Positions 54,141 to 63,279 of a DNA stretch of 64,000 bases are shown one piece after another. Positions within the stretch are counted from its first letter, which is position 1. Each line of letters starts with the position of its first letter. Under the pieces are notes generated by a model, which saw nothing but the letters and a program-made list of their open reading frames with translations, made no database searches and was not told where the DNA came from. The position numbers and the translations under genes are program-made. Origin of the DNA: Proteiniphilum sp. X52 (lineage in GTDB: Bacteria > Bacteroidota > Bacteroidia > Bacteroidales > Dysgonomonadaceae). The stretch covers positions 124,001-188,000 of the forward strand of contig NZ_RDSD01000005.1 of assembly GCF_003712195.1 (NCBI RefSeq), in the 5' to 3' direction.

Positions 54141-54176
54141 TTTTTAATCTCCTTTCTTGGTTGTTTTGTAAATCAG

Positions 54177-54950
54177 TTATTTATTCAAATCGTCCCATGC
54201 TTTTCGAACGGCGCCGATCATTTCCTCCAGCATCGCCTCCGGATCCTCCGCCCTCATGATCCCGCTGGTGGTGCCCGTGGCGTCGGCCCCCGCCCGGATC
54301 GTCCTGTAAACATCCTGCCCGTTCGTGATTCCGGCTGCCTGCAATATCTGGATCTCCCTGTTTACCTTCTTTATGGCGGAAGTGGTCGCCCTCACGTACT
54401 CCTCGTCGCTGGTCTGTCCCGTGCCGATCAGCTCCGTGGGTTCGGCCACGATAATGTTGGGAGAAAGGTGGGCAATTGCTTCCGCCTCGCGGATGGAGTC
54501 GGCACATGCCATGGAAACCAGGCCCACTTCATCCGCCCGTTTGATTGCCCGGGACAAATCGGCCAGGGTCATCGGCTTTTCGGCGTGGTTGAGAATGACG
54601 CCGACGGCGCCGGCCGCTTTCAGCGCCTCGGGAAGGATGGAGCCGTTTCCCCTGCCTATCGGGATAGGATCCATGTGTTGGGCAAAAACAAGCACGTGCT
54701 TTGTCTCCTTGGCCAACAGGTAGATGTCCGACGGTTGCAGTGTCAGGATTATTCTCACATCGTACTTGACGGAAGCTTCATCGGCCGCTTTCGCCAGCCT
54801 CAGCATCCTTTCCCCGTACATGTAGGCTTTGGGGCCGATTTCAAAAAATGGCGGTTTAATTGTTAATCCCTTATACATATCGTTTAGTAATTCCTTTAAG
54901 TTTCGCAATCTTTCTTGTTTGGTACTAACACTCGGTTCCCGCTGCTTCAT
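54177..54950 (-). CDS. Triosephosphate-isomerase-family sugar-phosphate isomerase
   Basis: 257 residues. TIM barrel resembling archaeal TIM and the EryH/LerI tetrulose-phosphate isomerases: catalytic Lys in EIGPKAY, VFAQHMDP, NHAEKPM (catalytic His), IIVAEPTELIGTG (catalytic Glu), TTSGIMRAEDPEAML (phosphate loop). A dedicated glycolytic TIM is expected elsewhere, so this copy is likely pathway-specific. Its ATG directly follows the stop of the SIS gene; ATG 54878 is an alternative start matching archaeal lengths. Confidence 0.88.
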   Translation of the reverse strand: MKQREPSVSTKQERLRNLKELLNDMYKGLTIKPPFFEIGPKAYMYGERMLRLAKAADEASVKYDVRIILTLQPSDIYLLAKETKHVLVFAQHMDPIPIGRGNGSILPEALKAAGAVGVILNHAEKPMTLADLSRAIKRADEVGLVSMACADSIREAEAIAHLSPNIIVAEPTELIGTGQTSDEEYVRATTSAIKKVNREIQILQAAGITNGQDVYRTIRAGADATGTTSGIMRAEDPEAMLEEMIGAVRKAWDDLNK

Positions 54951-55559
54951 TTACCCGTTCAGCCTGCTGCCGACGGCGCCGCCCGGGTGGATCAGGGCAA
55001 ACTGCTCCAGCGAATACCCGGTGATCTCCATGATGGAGGCGAGCAGGGCGTCAAAAATGGCGATGGTGGCCACGAAGCTGGCCGTCGCCATGACATTCAA
55101 CCCGTCACTTTCCTTCTCGATTTTCAGGGGGAGAACGATTTGTGATTTTTTAGCCAGGGGAGCCTCCAGGTTCTCGGTAACACCGATAAGTACCACCTCT
55201 TTTTTATTGCACACCTCGATGATGGGCAACAGCTCGGCGGTCTTTCCTCCCCGGGAGACCATCACCACCGCGTCTCCCTTTTTCATGCATCCCATTCCTC
55301 CGTGGATGGCTTCCGCCGGCGACAGGAATTGCGCGTTTCTCTCGATGCAGCACAACGAGTGGGCGAACTTTTTGGCCGCGATACCGGATGACCCGCTGGC
55401 GCAGGTGATTATCTTGGGACAGCGGCTCAATGCTTCAACGGCTTTCACGAAGCTCTCCTTGTCCAGGTAATCCGCGATGTCCGAAATGGCCTTGCTCTCA
55501 ATCCTTAAGGATTGTTTTGCCCGTCGCAGGATCGCCTCTTTTTCTAACTCTTTCATCAT
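54951..55559 (-). CDS. SIS-domain phosphosugar isomerase
   Basis: 202 residues from ATG 55559, chosen because it overlaps the FGGY stop as ATGA. SIS fold of KdsD/KpsF N-terminal or hexulose-phosphate-isomerase type: CASGSSGIAAKKFAHSLC, SPAEAIHGGMGCMKKGDAVV, SRGGKTAELLPII, LIGVTENLEAPLAKKSQIVL, LEQFALIHPGGAVGSRL. The terminal HPGGxxG is typical of KdsD; no CBS domains are present. Expected to interconvert aldose and ketose phosphates in the cytoplasm, with the FGGY kinase supplying substrate. Confidence 0.93.
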   Translation of the reverse strand: MMKELEKEAILRRAKQSLRIESKAISDIADYLDKESFVKAVEALSRCPKIITCASGSSGIAAKKFAHSLCCIERNAQFLSPAEAIHGGMGCMKKGDAVVMVSRGGKTAELLPIIEVCNKKEVVLIGVTENLEAPLAKKSQIVLPLKIEKESDGLNVMATASFVATIAIFDALLASIMEITGYSLEQFALIHPGGAVGSRLNG

Positions 55560-56968
55560 GTATTTAGCCATTTATATTTTTCCACATTTACCGGATCCGG
55601 GTTTACCAGCCGGGCATGTCTCGCCTGTGTTCCGAAAGACTCTTTCCTTTCTTCTTGTTGGATATCCCCTCTCGCCGCGATCAACGCGGCTCCCCGGCAG
55701 GCCAACTCACGGCATTCGGGTACAATAAAAACCTTGTTGAGGATATCGGCCTTCACATGCGTCCACAAAAGGCTCCGGGCTCCCCCTCCGGAAGCTGTTA
55801 TCGCTTCCGAAAGGTTTTCTTGATCCAGGCTGGCCACCAAGTCTCGTAAGCTTAAACCGGTCGATTCGAGAATCGCCCTTACAAAATGTCCGTGGGAATG
55901 CTTGTCTGTGATGTTCCGGAACCCCGAAAGCGATTCAAACTTGTCGGCACAGGGAGAAGCCTTTAAACCGTCACTTCCCGGGGCGATGCCTTCGGCCCTC
56001 TTTAGCAGTTCTTCAATGGATAATCCGGGAGCAAACTTTTTTTGATACCACTCCAGCGCTGTAGCCCCGTTTTCATTGAAAGCCATTTGAAAATAATATC
56101 CTTTCCTTAATCCGGGAGCGATGTTTATTCCCGTTCTCGGACAAAAGCCTTGCCGGTAATTCACGCATGCCAGCACGGTGCCCGTCGACTCGCAAACCTG
56201 GGTTGAGCTCGTTAAGCCGGCGCCCACAGCGACCATATGGTGGTCCAATCCTCCCAGGAAGAATTTCGTGTCGGCAGCCAATCCCAGTCGTATCGCTCTT
56301 TCTCCGGCTAAGGTGCCGACAAGGCTTCCCGTTCTTTGGGGAGGGAACAGGAGCTTTTTGTGGATATCCAACGTTTCCAATGCTTCGTCCCACCACTTTT
56401 CTCCAGGCACATCGAACAGTCCCGTCATGGATGACGTGCTGAAGTCGCTTGCTTTTTGTCCGGTTAACGAGAATGTCAGGTAGTCTGAAACGGACGCAAT
56501 GCTGGTTGCCTTCTCCCAGATTTCCGGCTTGTTCTCCCGGAACCAAACTATCTTGGCCGCCATGGATTGCAGGCCGGGCAAAATTCCTAATCCTGTCTTC
56601 TTCAGAAAATTGGGGTTTCCCAATAAAGAGCGCAGGACGGAAGGCATTTGTCCGGCTCTTTTGTCGGGCCACAGAATCAATGGAGTGAGCGGATGAGCCG
56701 TTTCGTCCAGCAGGACAAAACTGTTGGCTTGCGATGAGTAGGAAACGGCGACCAGCTCGTTGGGGGTGATTCCTGCCTTTTCAATTGCCCAATTAACGCA
56801 TTTACGCAGTGCAGCCCAAAATTCAGCGATGGGCAATTCACAGATATTCCCATCGCCTGTCTGTTTATTCACCAAGCAGCGTCCCAATCCGGCGAGATAT
56901 CCCTGTTCATCGAATACGCCCGCCTTGAAGTAACTTGTTCCCAGATCTATTCCAAGGTAGAATCCCAT
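55556..56968 (-). CDS. FGGY-family carbohydrate kinase
   Basis: 470 residues. N-terminal FGGY domain MGFYLGIDLGTSYFKAGVF (phosphate 1 motif), SSQANSFVLLDE, WPDKRAGQM; C-terminal domain GLDHHMVAVGAGL, ESTGLSLRDLVASL and ITASGGGARSLLW (adenosine motif). Somewhat short versus xylulokinase or glycerol kinase (~490-500). Cytoplasmic kinase of a ketose, polyol or related sugar; specificity cannot be read. The stop overlaps the SIS start, one base separates it from the ceramidase-like gene upstream. Confidence 0.95.
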   Translation of the reverse strand: MGFYLGIDLGTSYFKAGVFDEQGYLAGLGRCLVNKQTGDGNICELPIAEFWAALRKCVNWAIEKAGITPNELVAVSYSSQANSFVLLDETAHPLTPLILWPDKRAGQMPSVLRSLLGNPNFLKKTGLGILPGLQSMAAKIVWFRENKPEIWEKATSIASVSDYLTFSLTGQKASDFSTSSMTGLFDVPGEKWWDEALETLDIHKKLLFPPQRTGSLVGTLAGERAIRLGLAADTKFFLGGLDHHMVAVGAGLTSSTQVCESTGTVLACVNYRQGFCPRTGINIAPGLRKGYYFQMAFNENGATALEWYQKKFAPGLSIEELLKRAEGIAPGSDGLKASPCADKFESLSGFRNITDKHSHGHFVRAILESTGLSLRDLVASLDQENLSEAITASGGGARSLLWTHVKADILNKVFIVPECRELACRGAALIAARGDIQQEERKESFGTQARHARLVNPDPVNVEKYKWLNT

Positions 56969-56969
56969 T

Positions 56970-58283
56970 TCACTTCAATTTTAATTGCCGGATTGTTTCG
57001 GCCAGCATGAGTTCCCCGGCCTTGTGATCAAAGAAGGAATTTCCCGCCTCGTAAAATCCTTTTTCGTGCGCTTCCCGGGTGACGATATACCCTTGAAGTT
57101 CTCCGTTGGCATAGGTGATGAAAGCCACATTGGCCACATGTTCTTTCAGTTCCAGCCCGTACTCCACGAACACCTCGCCGGGCCAGGCTGCAAATTTCCA
57201 TTCACCCACCTTGATTATTTGTATTTCAGCGGGCAGCACGCTTCGGTATGCCTGTTCCAATTGGTTGTCCCGGGCTAATTTGGCCAAACAGAGGAGCTCT
57301 TCCGAACCAAACCAGTTCACTTCTGCCGTGCGTATCTCTCGCGGATCTTTCGAACTCTTTTTAAGCTCTTCGAAACGTTTTCTGGTTTTGTCGCGATGTT
57401 CCTTTGCCCGCTCCACCGAGGGGAAAGTCCGTCTGGGCAGATCGACGAATTTTTGAGCGGCCGAAACAGGTATATGGGAGGAGTAAGTCACCGTCTCCGT
57501 TAGTTTGGAAATGATGGAATCTGTCACAATCTGTCCTATTCGTTCAGCCTCTTCAAACGTGTTGGATTTCGTGACATGCCGGGGACTCTGATTGCCGGCA
57601 GTTCCGGTAAAATATACGACAGGACACTCTTTTCCCAGCAAATCATTTTGAAGTGATTTCCTGACATAATGCGGAAAATCTCCACTGTACAGCGTTGAGT
57701 CTTCGTGCAGAATGGTTGGATGCATATTGCAAACCAGCATACAACCGATAAAAGCACCGGTTTTATTCTTGACTAACAGAACGGGCACATCCATATCCTT
57801 TGCTCCGGTGGGATTATGACGGTTTGTCCCAACGCCTGTTGCATCTCCAACAACAACGGCAATCTCAGCCCACGTCGCCTTTTCCACTGCCTGGCAAGCG
57901 GCTTTTACGGTGCTCTCTTCCATGAATTTCAGGAAGCTTCCGTCAACTTTGGGAACGACGGGGTCGTTCGCGCTGATTGCCAGGTCTACGGTAACCGGAG
58001 CCGAATGGGTATGCGTTGCCGCTATCAGGATGTTGGAATCCCGTATCCCGGTTTTTTTGGAAATTCCTTCTCTTATCCGCGCCGTGGACGCTTTACTCAC
58101 GTATATGACATCGTTGGAGATAAACAAGACCTGATTTTTCCCGTCCGTCAAATACAAAGCTGAACTTAACAGGTCGTCGTGCGTGCCGGTGCTCATTCTC
58201 TCCACATAGGGGTAGCCGTACAAGAAGTGCGATTCTTGCGGGGTGATGTTTACGGTTGCCGCGCCGGCTTTTAACTTGCTCAT
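56970..58283 (-). CDS. Ceramidase-fold hydrolase without signal peptide
   Basis: 437 residues. N-terminal neutral/alkaline ceramidase domain: AATVNITPQESHFLYGY, LIAATHTHSAPVT (Zn His pair), GTNRHNPTG, LVCNMHPTILHEDSTLYSGD, FTGTAGNQSPR. The N-terminus MSKLKAGAA has no signal, so it is cytoplasmic, unlike the lipoprotein relative at 1189-3108. Inside a sugar operon between NagB-like and FGGY genes, it more likely cleaves an N-acyl or related bond of a sugar derivative than ceramide. The reaction is unassigned. Confidence 0.9.
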   Translation of the reverse strand: MSKLKAGAATVNITPQESHFLYGYPYVERMSTGTHDDLLSSALYLTDGKNQVLFISNDVIYVSKASTARIREGISKKTGIRDSNILIAATHTHSAPVTVDLAISANDPVVPKVDGSFLKFMEESTVKAACQAVEKATWAEIAVVVGDATGVGTNRHNPTGAKDMDVPVLLVKNKTGAFIGCMLVCNMHPTILHEDSTLYSGDFPHYVRKSLQNDLLGKECPVVYFTGTAGNQSPRHVTKSNTFEEAERIGQIVTDSIISKLTETVTYSSHIPVSAAQKFVDLPRRTFPSVERAKEHRDKTRKRFEELKKSSKDPREIRTAEVNWFGSEELLCLAKLARDNQLEQAYRSVLPAEIQIIKVGEWKFAAWPGEVFVEYGLELKEHVANVAFITYANGELQGYIVTREAHEKGFYEAGNSFFDHKAGELMLAETIRQLKLK

Positions 58284-58295
58284 GTCCGATGTTTT

Positions 58296-59276
58296 CTAAT
58301 ATTCCTTATTCCAGTCTGTTTCAATGTTTTGCGCGATGGTTTCCGACACGTAGACATCCGTCCTCAATGTCTGAAGGATGGATTCGGGCACCAGCGGCGT
58401 CACCGGCCCGTGCAGCACGAGACGCGTGGTGAATCGTTGCCATGCGGTGGTGGTGCCGTGCACCGTAATGGAGTGCGTGTCGAAGCGGTGCTTGGCGTTT
58501 ATCACATCAGCGGGGCCAATGGTGGCTGCCTTGGGAGGCACCGCCGCCAGGTTGCCGCTCTTGCCGAACACGCCGTGCAACGAGTTTTGGGCGAGGGTGA
58601 AGGGGCTTAGCGTGCAGATTCTTGCTCCCATCTGCTTCCAGTCTTCCAGGGAGCCTTGGAATTCGGGCGCGTCGGGTTCGATAAAAGCCAGATGGCCTGT
58701 CCACCCGGGCCCGCTGTAGCAGATATCCGCTCCTCCCGCATCGGCGATCATCTTGCTGTAATCCCTCACATTCTTGTTGGTAAAGCCGACGAATTGCTTT
58801 TTGTCCGGTCTCAACTTTTCATCTATCGCGTAATAGAAATACTTCATCATGGCATGGGTAAATCCGAGTTCCCATTCTTCGGGCGCGATATTCCCGTTTT
58901 CGTCGGCGTACTCGTCCATCGCGAAAGCGTAGATATTTCGACAGTCGATATTACAAGCATTGATTAATCGGGCCAGATGTCTGTATAGCCGAGCAGGATT
59001 GGGCAGTATCATCACGAGTCTTTCCCCGGTATCCGAAGAATGCTTTATTCTTCTGAACATATCGGTAATCCAATAATGCGCGACATCCGCATCGGGAATT
59101 ACCTTTATCCTGAAATCGGGATTAGGGTGTTTCTCCATATCCTCTCTTTTGATGGCTGACACCCTGTTAATTTCTTTTTTATCTCTAAAGGGTACCCATT
59201 CAGACGGGTTGAAGTCGAATTGCTGATGCCCTGTATTATGCCCAGGGTCAAGCACAAATTTCCGAGTTTGTTCCAT
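58296..59276 (-). CDS. NagB-like glucosamine-6-phosphate deaminase/isomerase homologue with altered active site
   Basis: 326 residues from ATG 59276, one base after the nagA stop. Core NagB motifs: LPNPARLYRHLARLINA, FAMDEYADE with Asp121 (E. coli Asp72), and GPGWTGHLAFIEP with His195 and Glu200 (E. coli His143, Glu148). The catalytic Asp141 equivalent is Thr193. An N-terminal extension (~50 residues) and a C-terminal part with VHGTTTAWQRFTTRLVL differ from true NagB. It probably acts on a related sugar phosphate, perhaps isomerising without deamination. Confidence 0.85.
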   Translation of the reverse strand: MEQTRKFVLDPGHNTGHQQFDFNPSEWVPFRDKKEINRVSAIKREDMEKHPNPDFRIKVIPDADVAHYWITDMFRRIKHSSDTGERLVMILPNPARLYRHLARLINACNIDCRNIYAFAMDEYADENGNIAPEEWELGFTHAMMKYFYYAIDEKLRPDKKQFVGFTNKNVRDYSKMIADAGGADICYSGPGWTGHLAFIEPDAPEFQGSLEDWKQMGARICTLSPFTLAQNSLHGVFGKSGNLAAVPPKAATIGPADVINAKHRFDTHSITVHGTTTAWQRFTTRLVLHGPVTPLVPESILQTLRTDVYVSETIAQNIETDWNKEY

Positions 59277-59277
59277 A

Positions 59278-60480
59278 TTATTTCCTCTCAAAAAAACATT
59301 TGCCGTTTATCCATGTTTGTAAAACATCCAGATTCTCGTTTAACACGACGAAATCGGCGTCGTAACCTTTCTTTAGTATTCCTTTCTTATGTCCAATCCC
59401 AAGAACCATAGCCGGATGATGGCTTACCAACTTCGAGGCGTGCACCAGATCTAGCCCGAGCCATTTTACGGCATTTTTTAATGCCCGGTCCATTGTCAGT
59501 CCGCTTCCGGCCAGCGTGTTGTCTTTCACCAGGCGTGCGGGAGCGCCTTTATGGGCGAATTCAATCTCCCCGCTGTTGCCAAAGACAAAACGTCCGGCTC
59601 CTAAACCTGCACCCACATTGGCGTCGGTGATCAAACAAACTTTTCCGGGGCCTCGCGATTTGCATTTGAGCGCTGTTTTTACGGCTATCGGATCCACATG
59701 CACTCCGTCAAGAATAAAATCCACGCCGACCCGCTCGTCGGCCAGGATGGCTTCCACGGCGCCACAAGGGCGCACGCCGGGTTCGGAGACGGGGGGACAG
59801 GGGAAAACGTCGTAGAAGTGCGTGGCATGACGCGCCCCCAAGGCTATGGCGCGTTGAGTTTGTTCTACCGTTGCCGCCGTGTGGGTAATAAATACGGGGG
59901 TATTGTTCTCGGCCATGAACGGGATCAGCCGGTCGATGCCTTCCACGTCGGGGGAAATGCTGAAAATGGCCCTGTAGGGTTTTGCGGCTTGAATCAGAGC
60001 TTGTACTCTTCCTTCATCTGCTCCGCAGGTGGCTCCGGCGCCTAAAGCTCCTGTGATCTTGAGAAACGGTCCTTCGAGGTGGAAACCCAATATTTCCGTT
60101 CCTTCGGTCTCTGTTATGGACAACTCCGAGAGAAACTCTGCATCTTCTCCTTTAGGCCTGGGAGCTAATGTGGGCAAAAATCCTGTAACTCCGTATTGAG
60201 GTAAAATTTTACAGATTTCTTTCAAATCTTCCCCGCCGTTGTCCACCAACATGTGCTGAATGCCGTGTATATGCAGATCGATGAATCCGGGCGTGATATA
60301 CGATTCACCCAAATCAATCACATCACATCCCGGAGGAGATTCTCCTATATCGATAATTTTTCCTCTACGTGTTGTGAGATATCCTTTAACTATTTCAGAG
60401 TCTGAAATTATAATCCCCTTAAAAGCAACTTGATCATTATTTTGCATATGTTCAACGTAACCTGTATTTATTTTTATCAT
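59278..60480 (-). CDS. nagA: N-acetylglucosamine-6-phosphate deacetylase
   Basis: 400 residues, amidohydrolase fold. YITPGFIDLHIHGIQ (HxH), LGFHLEGPFLK (metal Glu), IFITHTAATVEQTQ and RHATHFYDVFPCP (metal His pair; usual HLFNAM is HFYDVF), VCLITDANVGAG (catalytic Asp), LAGSGLTMDRALKNAV. Removes acetyl from GlcNAc-6-P-like substrates. ATG 60447 is a possible later start. In this operon with an unusual NagB-like partner the substrate may be another N-acyl amino-sugar phosphate. Confidence 0.92.
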   Translation of the reverse strand: MIKINTGYVEHMQNNDQVAFKGIIISDSEIVKGYLTTRRGKIIDIGESPPGCDVIDLGESYITPGFIDLHIHGIQHMLVDNGGEDLKEICKILPQYGVTGFLPTLAPRPKGEDAEFLSELSITETEGTEILGFHLEGPFLKITGALGAGATCGADEGRVQALIQAAKPYRAIFSISPDVEGIDRLIPFMAENNTPVFITHTAATVEQTQRAIALGARHATHFYDVFPCPPVSEPGVRPCGAVEAILADERVGVDFILDGVHVDPIAVKTALKCKSRGPGKVCLITDANVGAGLGAGRFVFGNSGEIEFAHKGAPARLVKDNTLAGSGLTMDRALKNAVKWLGLDLVHASKLVSHHPAMVLGIGHKKGILKKGYDADFVVLNENLDVLQTWINGKCFFERK

Positions 60481-60498
60481 CTAAAGAGTAGGAGGGTA

Positions 60499-61275
60499 CT
60501 ACGCATGCATTCCGCCATCCATCAAGATGTTTTCTCCATTTATATAAGCGCCGGCATCCGATGCCAACAGCACCATCAGGCCCTTTATGTCGTCGTTGTT
60601 CGCCATTCGTCCTAAAGGAACTTTCTTGTTGTAATTCTCCAGGAAGCGCTCGGGTTGATTGTTGAACAAACCTCCAGGACTCACGCAATTCACCCGGATG
60701 TTTTTTCCGGCATAGACACGTGCCAAGTAACGGGTTAGGTTAATTATTCCTGCCCTGTGGAAATAGTAATCGGGAGGCGGTATGCCCAGATTCGTACCTT
60801 CATAGTTGGAAAGGTCCGGACCAAACATTCCCATCATAGAGGCTATATTTATGATACTTCCTCCGCCGCTTTTCTCAATTAAGTCTGCCATTTCACGTAA
60901 AATATCCATAGCTCCGGTTGCATTTATACGCATGGATTCGGCAAAATTCTCAATGGGATCATTATACGTCTTCATCGGTCTTGAGACGGCATTATTTACA
61001 AAAACGTCTAATTTCCCAAATTTTTTGGTGATTGACGCTTTTAGGGCTACCACAGAGTCATGATTCCCTTGATCTACCGGCATGGCATGAACATCCCATC
61101 CATTCTTCCGGAACTTAGAGACTGTTTTCACTACCTTCTCCATGTTTCGAGAAGCAATGATTATGGTTCCTTCAGCCTCTGCCAACCCTTCTACGATGCA
61201 TTTACCATAGTTTCCAGCGCCACCTGACACTAAAATTATTTTACCTTTTAAATTCATCAAATCTTTTATGTTCAT
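60499..61275 (-). CDS. SDR-family oxidoreductase with catalytic Lys replaced by Arg
   Basis: 258 residues. Rossmann fold with LVSGGAGNYGKCIVE (GxxxGxG-like), NNAVSRP, INIASMMGMFG (Ser), YYFHRAGIINLTRYLA where the YxxxK motif is Tyr170-x3-Arg174, and SPGGLFNN. The codon is AGG at 60754-60756. Closest to 3-oxoacyl-ACP-reductase-like sugar dehydrogenases. Probably oxidises a hydroxyl of the pathway sugar; the Arg could reduce or alter activity. ATG 61257 is a possible later start. Confidence 0.92.
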   Translation of the reverse strand: MNIKDLMNLKGKIILVSGGAGNYGKCIVEGLAEAEGTIIIASRNMEKVVKTVSKFRKNGWDVHAMPVDQGNHDSVVALKASITKKFGKLDVFVNNAVSRPMKTYNDPIENFAESMRINATGAMDILREMADLIEKSGGGSIINIASMMGMFGPDLSNYEGTNLGIPPPDYYFHRAGIINLTRYLARVYAGKNIRVNCVSPGGLFNNQPERFLENYNKKVPLGRMANNDDIKGLMVLLASDAGAYINGENILMDGGMHA

Positions 61276-61285
61276 TTTAAATCTG

Positions 61286-62212
61286 TTAAAACTTAGACAT
61301 GTCTATGGTTTTTCCACCTTGTTTCGAACTTTCAATAGCCGCAATGATGGTTCGGATGATATTTTCCGTTTTATGGAAAGAAAGCCTGGAGGAGCCTTGC
61401 TCTACGGATTTGACAAACTCCATAATGTTGTCTCTGAACATGGAGTAGGAATTTTTTATATCCATTAATCGCCATCCCTGCTGTCCAAATAAAGATATCT
61501 GGAATGTACCCGTAATGTCCATAAACAAATGAATTGTTGCCTGAAAACCATTTGCAAACCCAATATACACAATCTCTTTGTTTTTTTTACCGATGGATTT
61601 GACGCACATGGGTTTAGGATCATTCAAGAGAGCGAACAATCCTTCCACAATATGAACGCCGTACTTGATCCAATCTTTTTTGCCTACCGCTGTTGCAAGT
61701 TCGAGCTTACCCAAAGAGTCAATCTCTTGTTTTACAATCCTGGTCTCATTGGCGTAACGCATGGACGAACACGACATGATCAATTTACCTTTAGCATTTT
61801 CATCAGCAAAATATTGCAGATCTTCTTTTGTGTTTGCAAGTGGTTTATCGATAAAAATAGGTATTCCCGCATCCAAAAAAGGTTTAGCCATGGCCACATG
61901 ATTTTCAGGGTCATCTCTTGATAAGAGAATTGCGTCCACAAGAGGAGCCATGTCTTCCAGCTTATTCACTATTCGGGGTATTTTGCTTGATTTAGCGATA
62001 CTTTCCGAAATTTCGCGGTTCTGTGTCCATACACATGTCACTTTTGCGTTGGATATTCCGAGTGTGTCTTTATTTGCTTCCAAATAATTCGCGACAGCCG
62101 GATAACCGATTTTCGTTATTTCACCGGCATCAAACACTCCATTTATAATAGATGACCATGAGTAGGGGTGTGCATTTCCAAGACTCATTCCGATTATACC
62201 CATTTTTATCAT
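61286..62212 (-). CDS. Gfo/Idh/MocA-family oxidoreductase
   Basis: 308 residues, short for the family (usually 330-400). N-terminal NAD(P) fold MGIIGMSLGNAHPYSW, DAILLSRDDPENHVAMAKPF, IPIFIDKPLANTKED (DKP in place of EKP, Lys kept), then the alpha/beta C-terminal domain with GVHIVEGLFALLNDP (HxxE-type). Likely oxidises or reduces a sugar or inositol carbonyl. Ten to eighteen bases from both neighbours. Confidence 0.92.
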   Translation of the reverse strand: MIKMGIIGMSLGNAHPYSWSSIINGVFDAGEITKIGYPAVANYLEANKDTLGISNAKVTCVWTQNREISESIAKSSKIPRIVNKLEDMAPLVDAILLSRDDPENHVAMAKPFLDAGIPIFIDKPLANTKEDLQYFADENAKGKLIMSCSSMRYANETRIVKQEIDSLGKLELATAVGKKDWIKYGVHIVEGLFALLNDPKPMCVKSIGKKNKEIVYIGFANGFQATIHLFMDITGTFQISLFGQQGWRLMDIKNSYSMFRDNIMEFVKSVEQGSSRLSFHKTENIIRTIIAAIESSKQGGKTIDMSKF

Positions 62213-62230
62213 GTATTTTAATTTTATCTG

Positions 62231-63187
62231 TTACGTTAACCATTTCATTTTATCCCAATAGGGGAGATTGATAAAATCCGGTTCAGGATATGCTAATTGC
62301 CTCGCTTGATCCAGTTTTTCTTTACTTAAATAAACCCCATCTACCGTTCTTAGCGCTTCTTCCAAATATTCTTGCCTGTCAATGCCCACCAATACCGAAG
62401 AAACTTCCGGAAAAGACAATGCAAATTTGGTGGCTAATGCCGGCAATTTATAATTGGTCCCCTCCAATAATACGTGGTATTTTGCAATGTGGTTTTCGAC
62501 GTCTTTGAGTGCATGATGAAGATTTTTCCCCCTGTCGCTTAACAGACCCTTTAGTAAAACCGACCTTACCACTATCCCGACACCTTTCTTTTGTGCATCC
62601 TCAAACAGATCTCCTTGTCGCTGATCCATCAAATTAAAAGGAAGTTGAATCATATTCCAGAATCCGCTATCGATTACTTTTTTAGAAACCTCGTTTGTAT
62701 AGCTTGAAACTCCGGCGGCCTTAAAAATCCCCTGGTTTTTAAAGTCTGAAAAAGCATTCAAAATTTCATCACTATCCAGAATTTCCATGGTCGCTTGATG
62801 AAGCATATAAATATCTATGTAATCGGTTTGTAGAGCTTCAAGACTTTCAGTCAATGATTTTTCTATAATACCTTTAATATCTTTTTGGGGCGGTAGTTTC
62901 CCTTTCTTGTCGAGTAGAGGGACACATTTGGATGCTATTACCACTTTCCTGCGTCTGTCTTTGAAAGCTTTACCCATGATGCGCTCGCTGTTTCCATACA
63001 TTCTGGCCGTATCAAAAAAATTAATTCCGGAATCTGAAGCTATCTGAAGTAGTTCTACGGCTTTATCTTCTGAAAGCATATCCTTCTCGCTGTTTATTCC
63101 TATCCCGTAAGGCATACCAATTTCTACTCCGCCGAAAGCTATTTCAGAGATGTAAATTTCTGTATTTCCTAACTGTCTTTTATTCAT
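62231..63187 (-). CDS. Aldo/keto reductase
   Basis: 318 residues. AKR motifs: INFFDTARMYGNSERIMG (Asp, Tyr), KVVIASKC (Lys), DIYMLHQAT (His), and FALSFPEVSSVLVGIDRQEY near the cofactor site. NADPH-dependent reduction of a sugar aldehyde or ketone is the expected reaction. Second gene visible in the operon, 92 bases after the aldolase. Confidence 0.93.
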   Translation of the reverse strand: MNKRQLGNTEIYISEIAFGGVEIGMPYGIGINSEKDMLSEDKAVELLQIASDSGINFFDTARMYGNSERIMGKAFKDRRRKVVIASKCVPLLDKKGKLPPQKDIKGIIEKSLTESLEALQTDYIDIYMLHQATMEILDSDEILNAFSDFKNQGIFKAAGVSSYTNEVSKKVIDSGFWNMIQLPFNLMDQRQGDLFEDAQKKGVGIVVRSVLLKGLLSDRGKNLHHALKDVENHIAKYHVLLEGTNYKLPALATKFALSFPEVSSVLVGIDRQEYLEEALRTVDGVYLSKEKLDQARQLAYPEPDFINLPYWDKMKWLT

Positions 63188-63279
63188 GAATTGGTTGAAT
63201 AGATAACTGATTTTTAAATAAGTGGCAGCTAACTTTGGGCTAATAACTACTTATCCGTACGTTCCTTTAGATTTGTTTT

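Noticed and set aside
53790-54866. Long plus-strand ORF across yjbQ and the TIM gene
   Set aside because: Antisense shadow; the minus-strand frames carry all family motifs.
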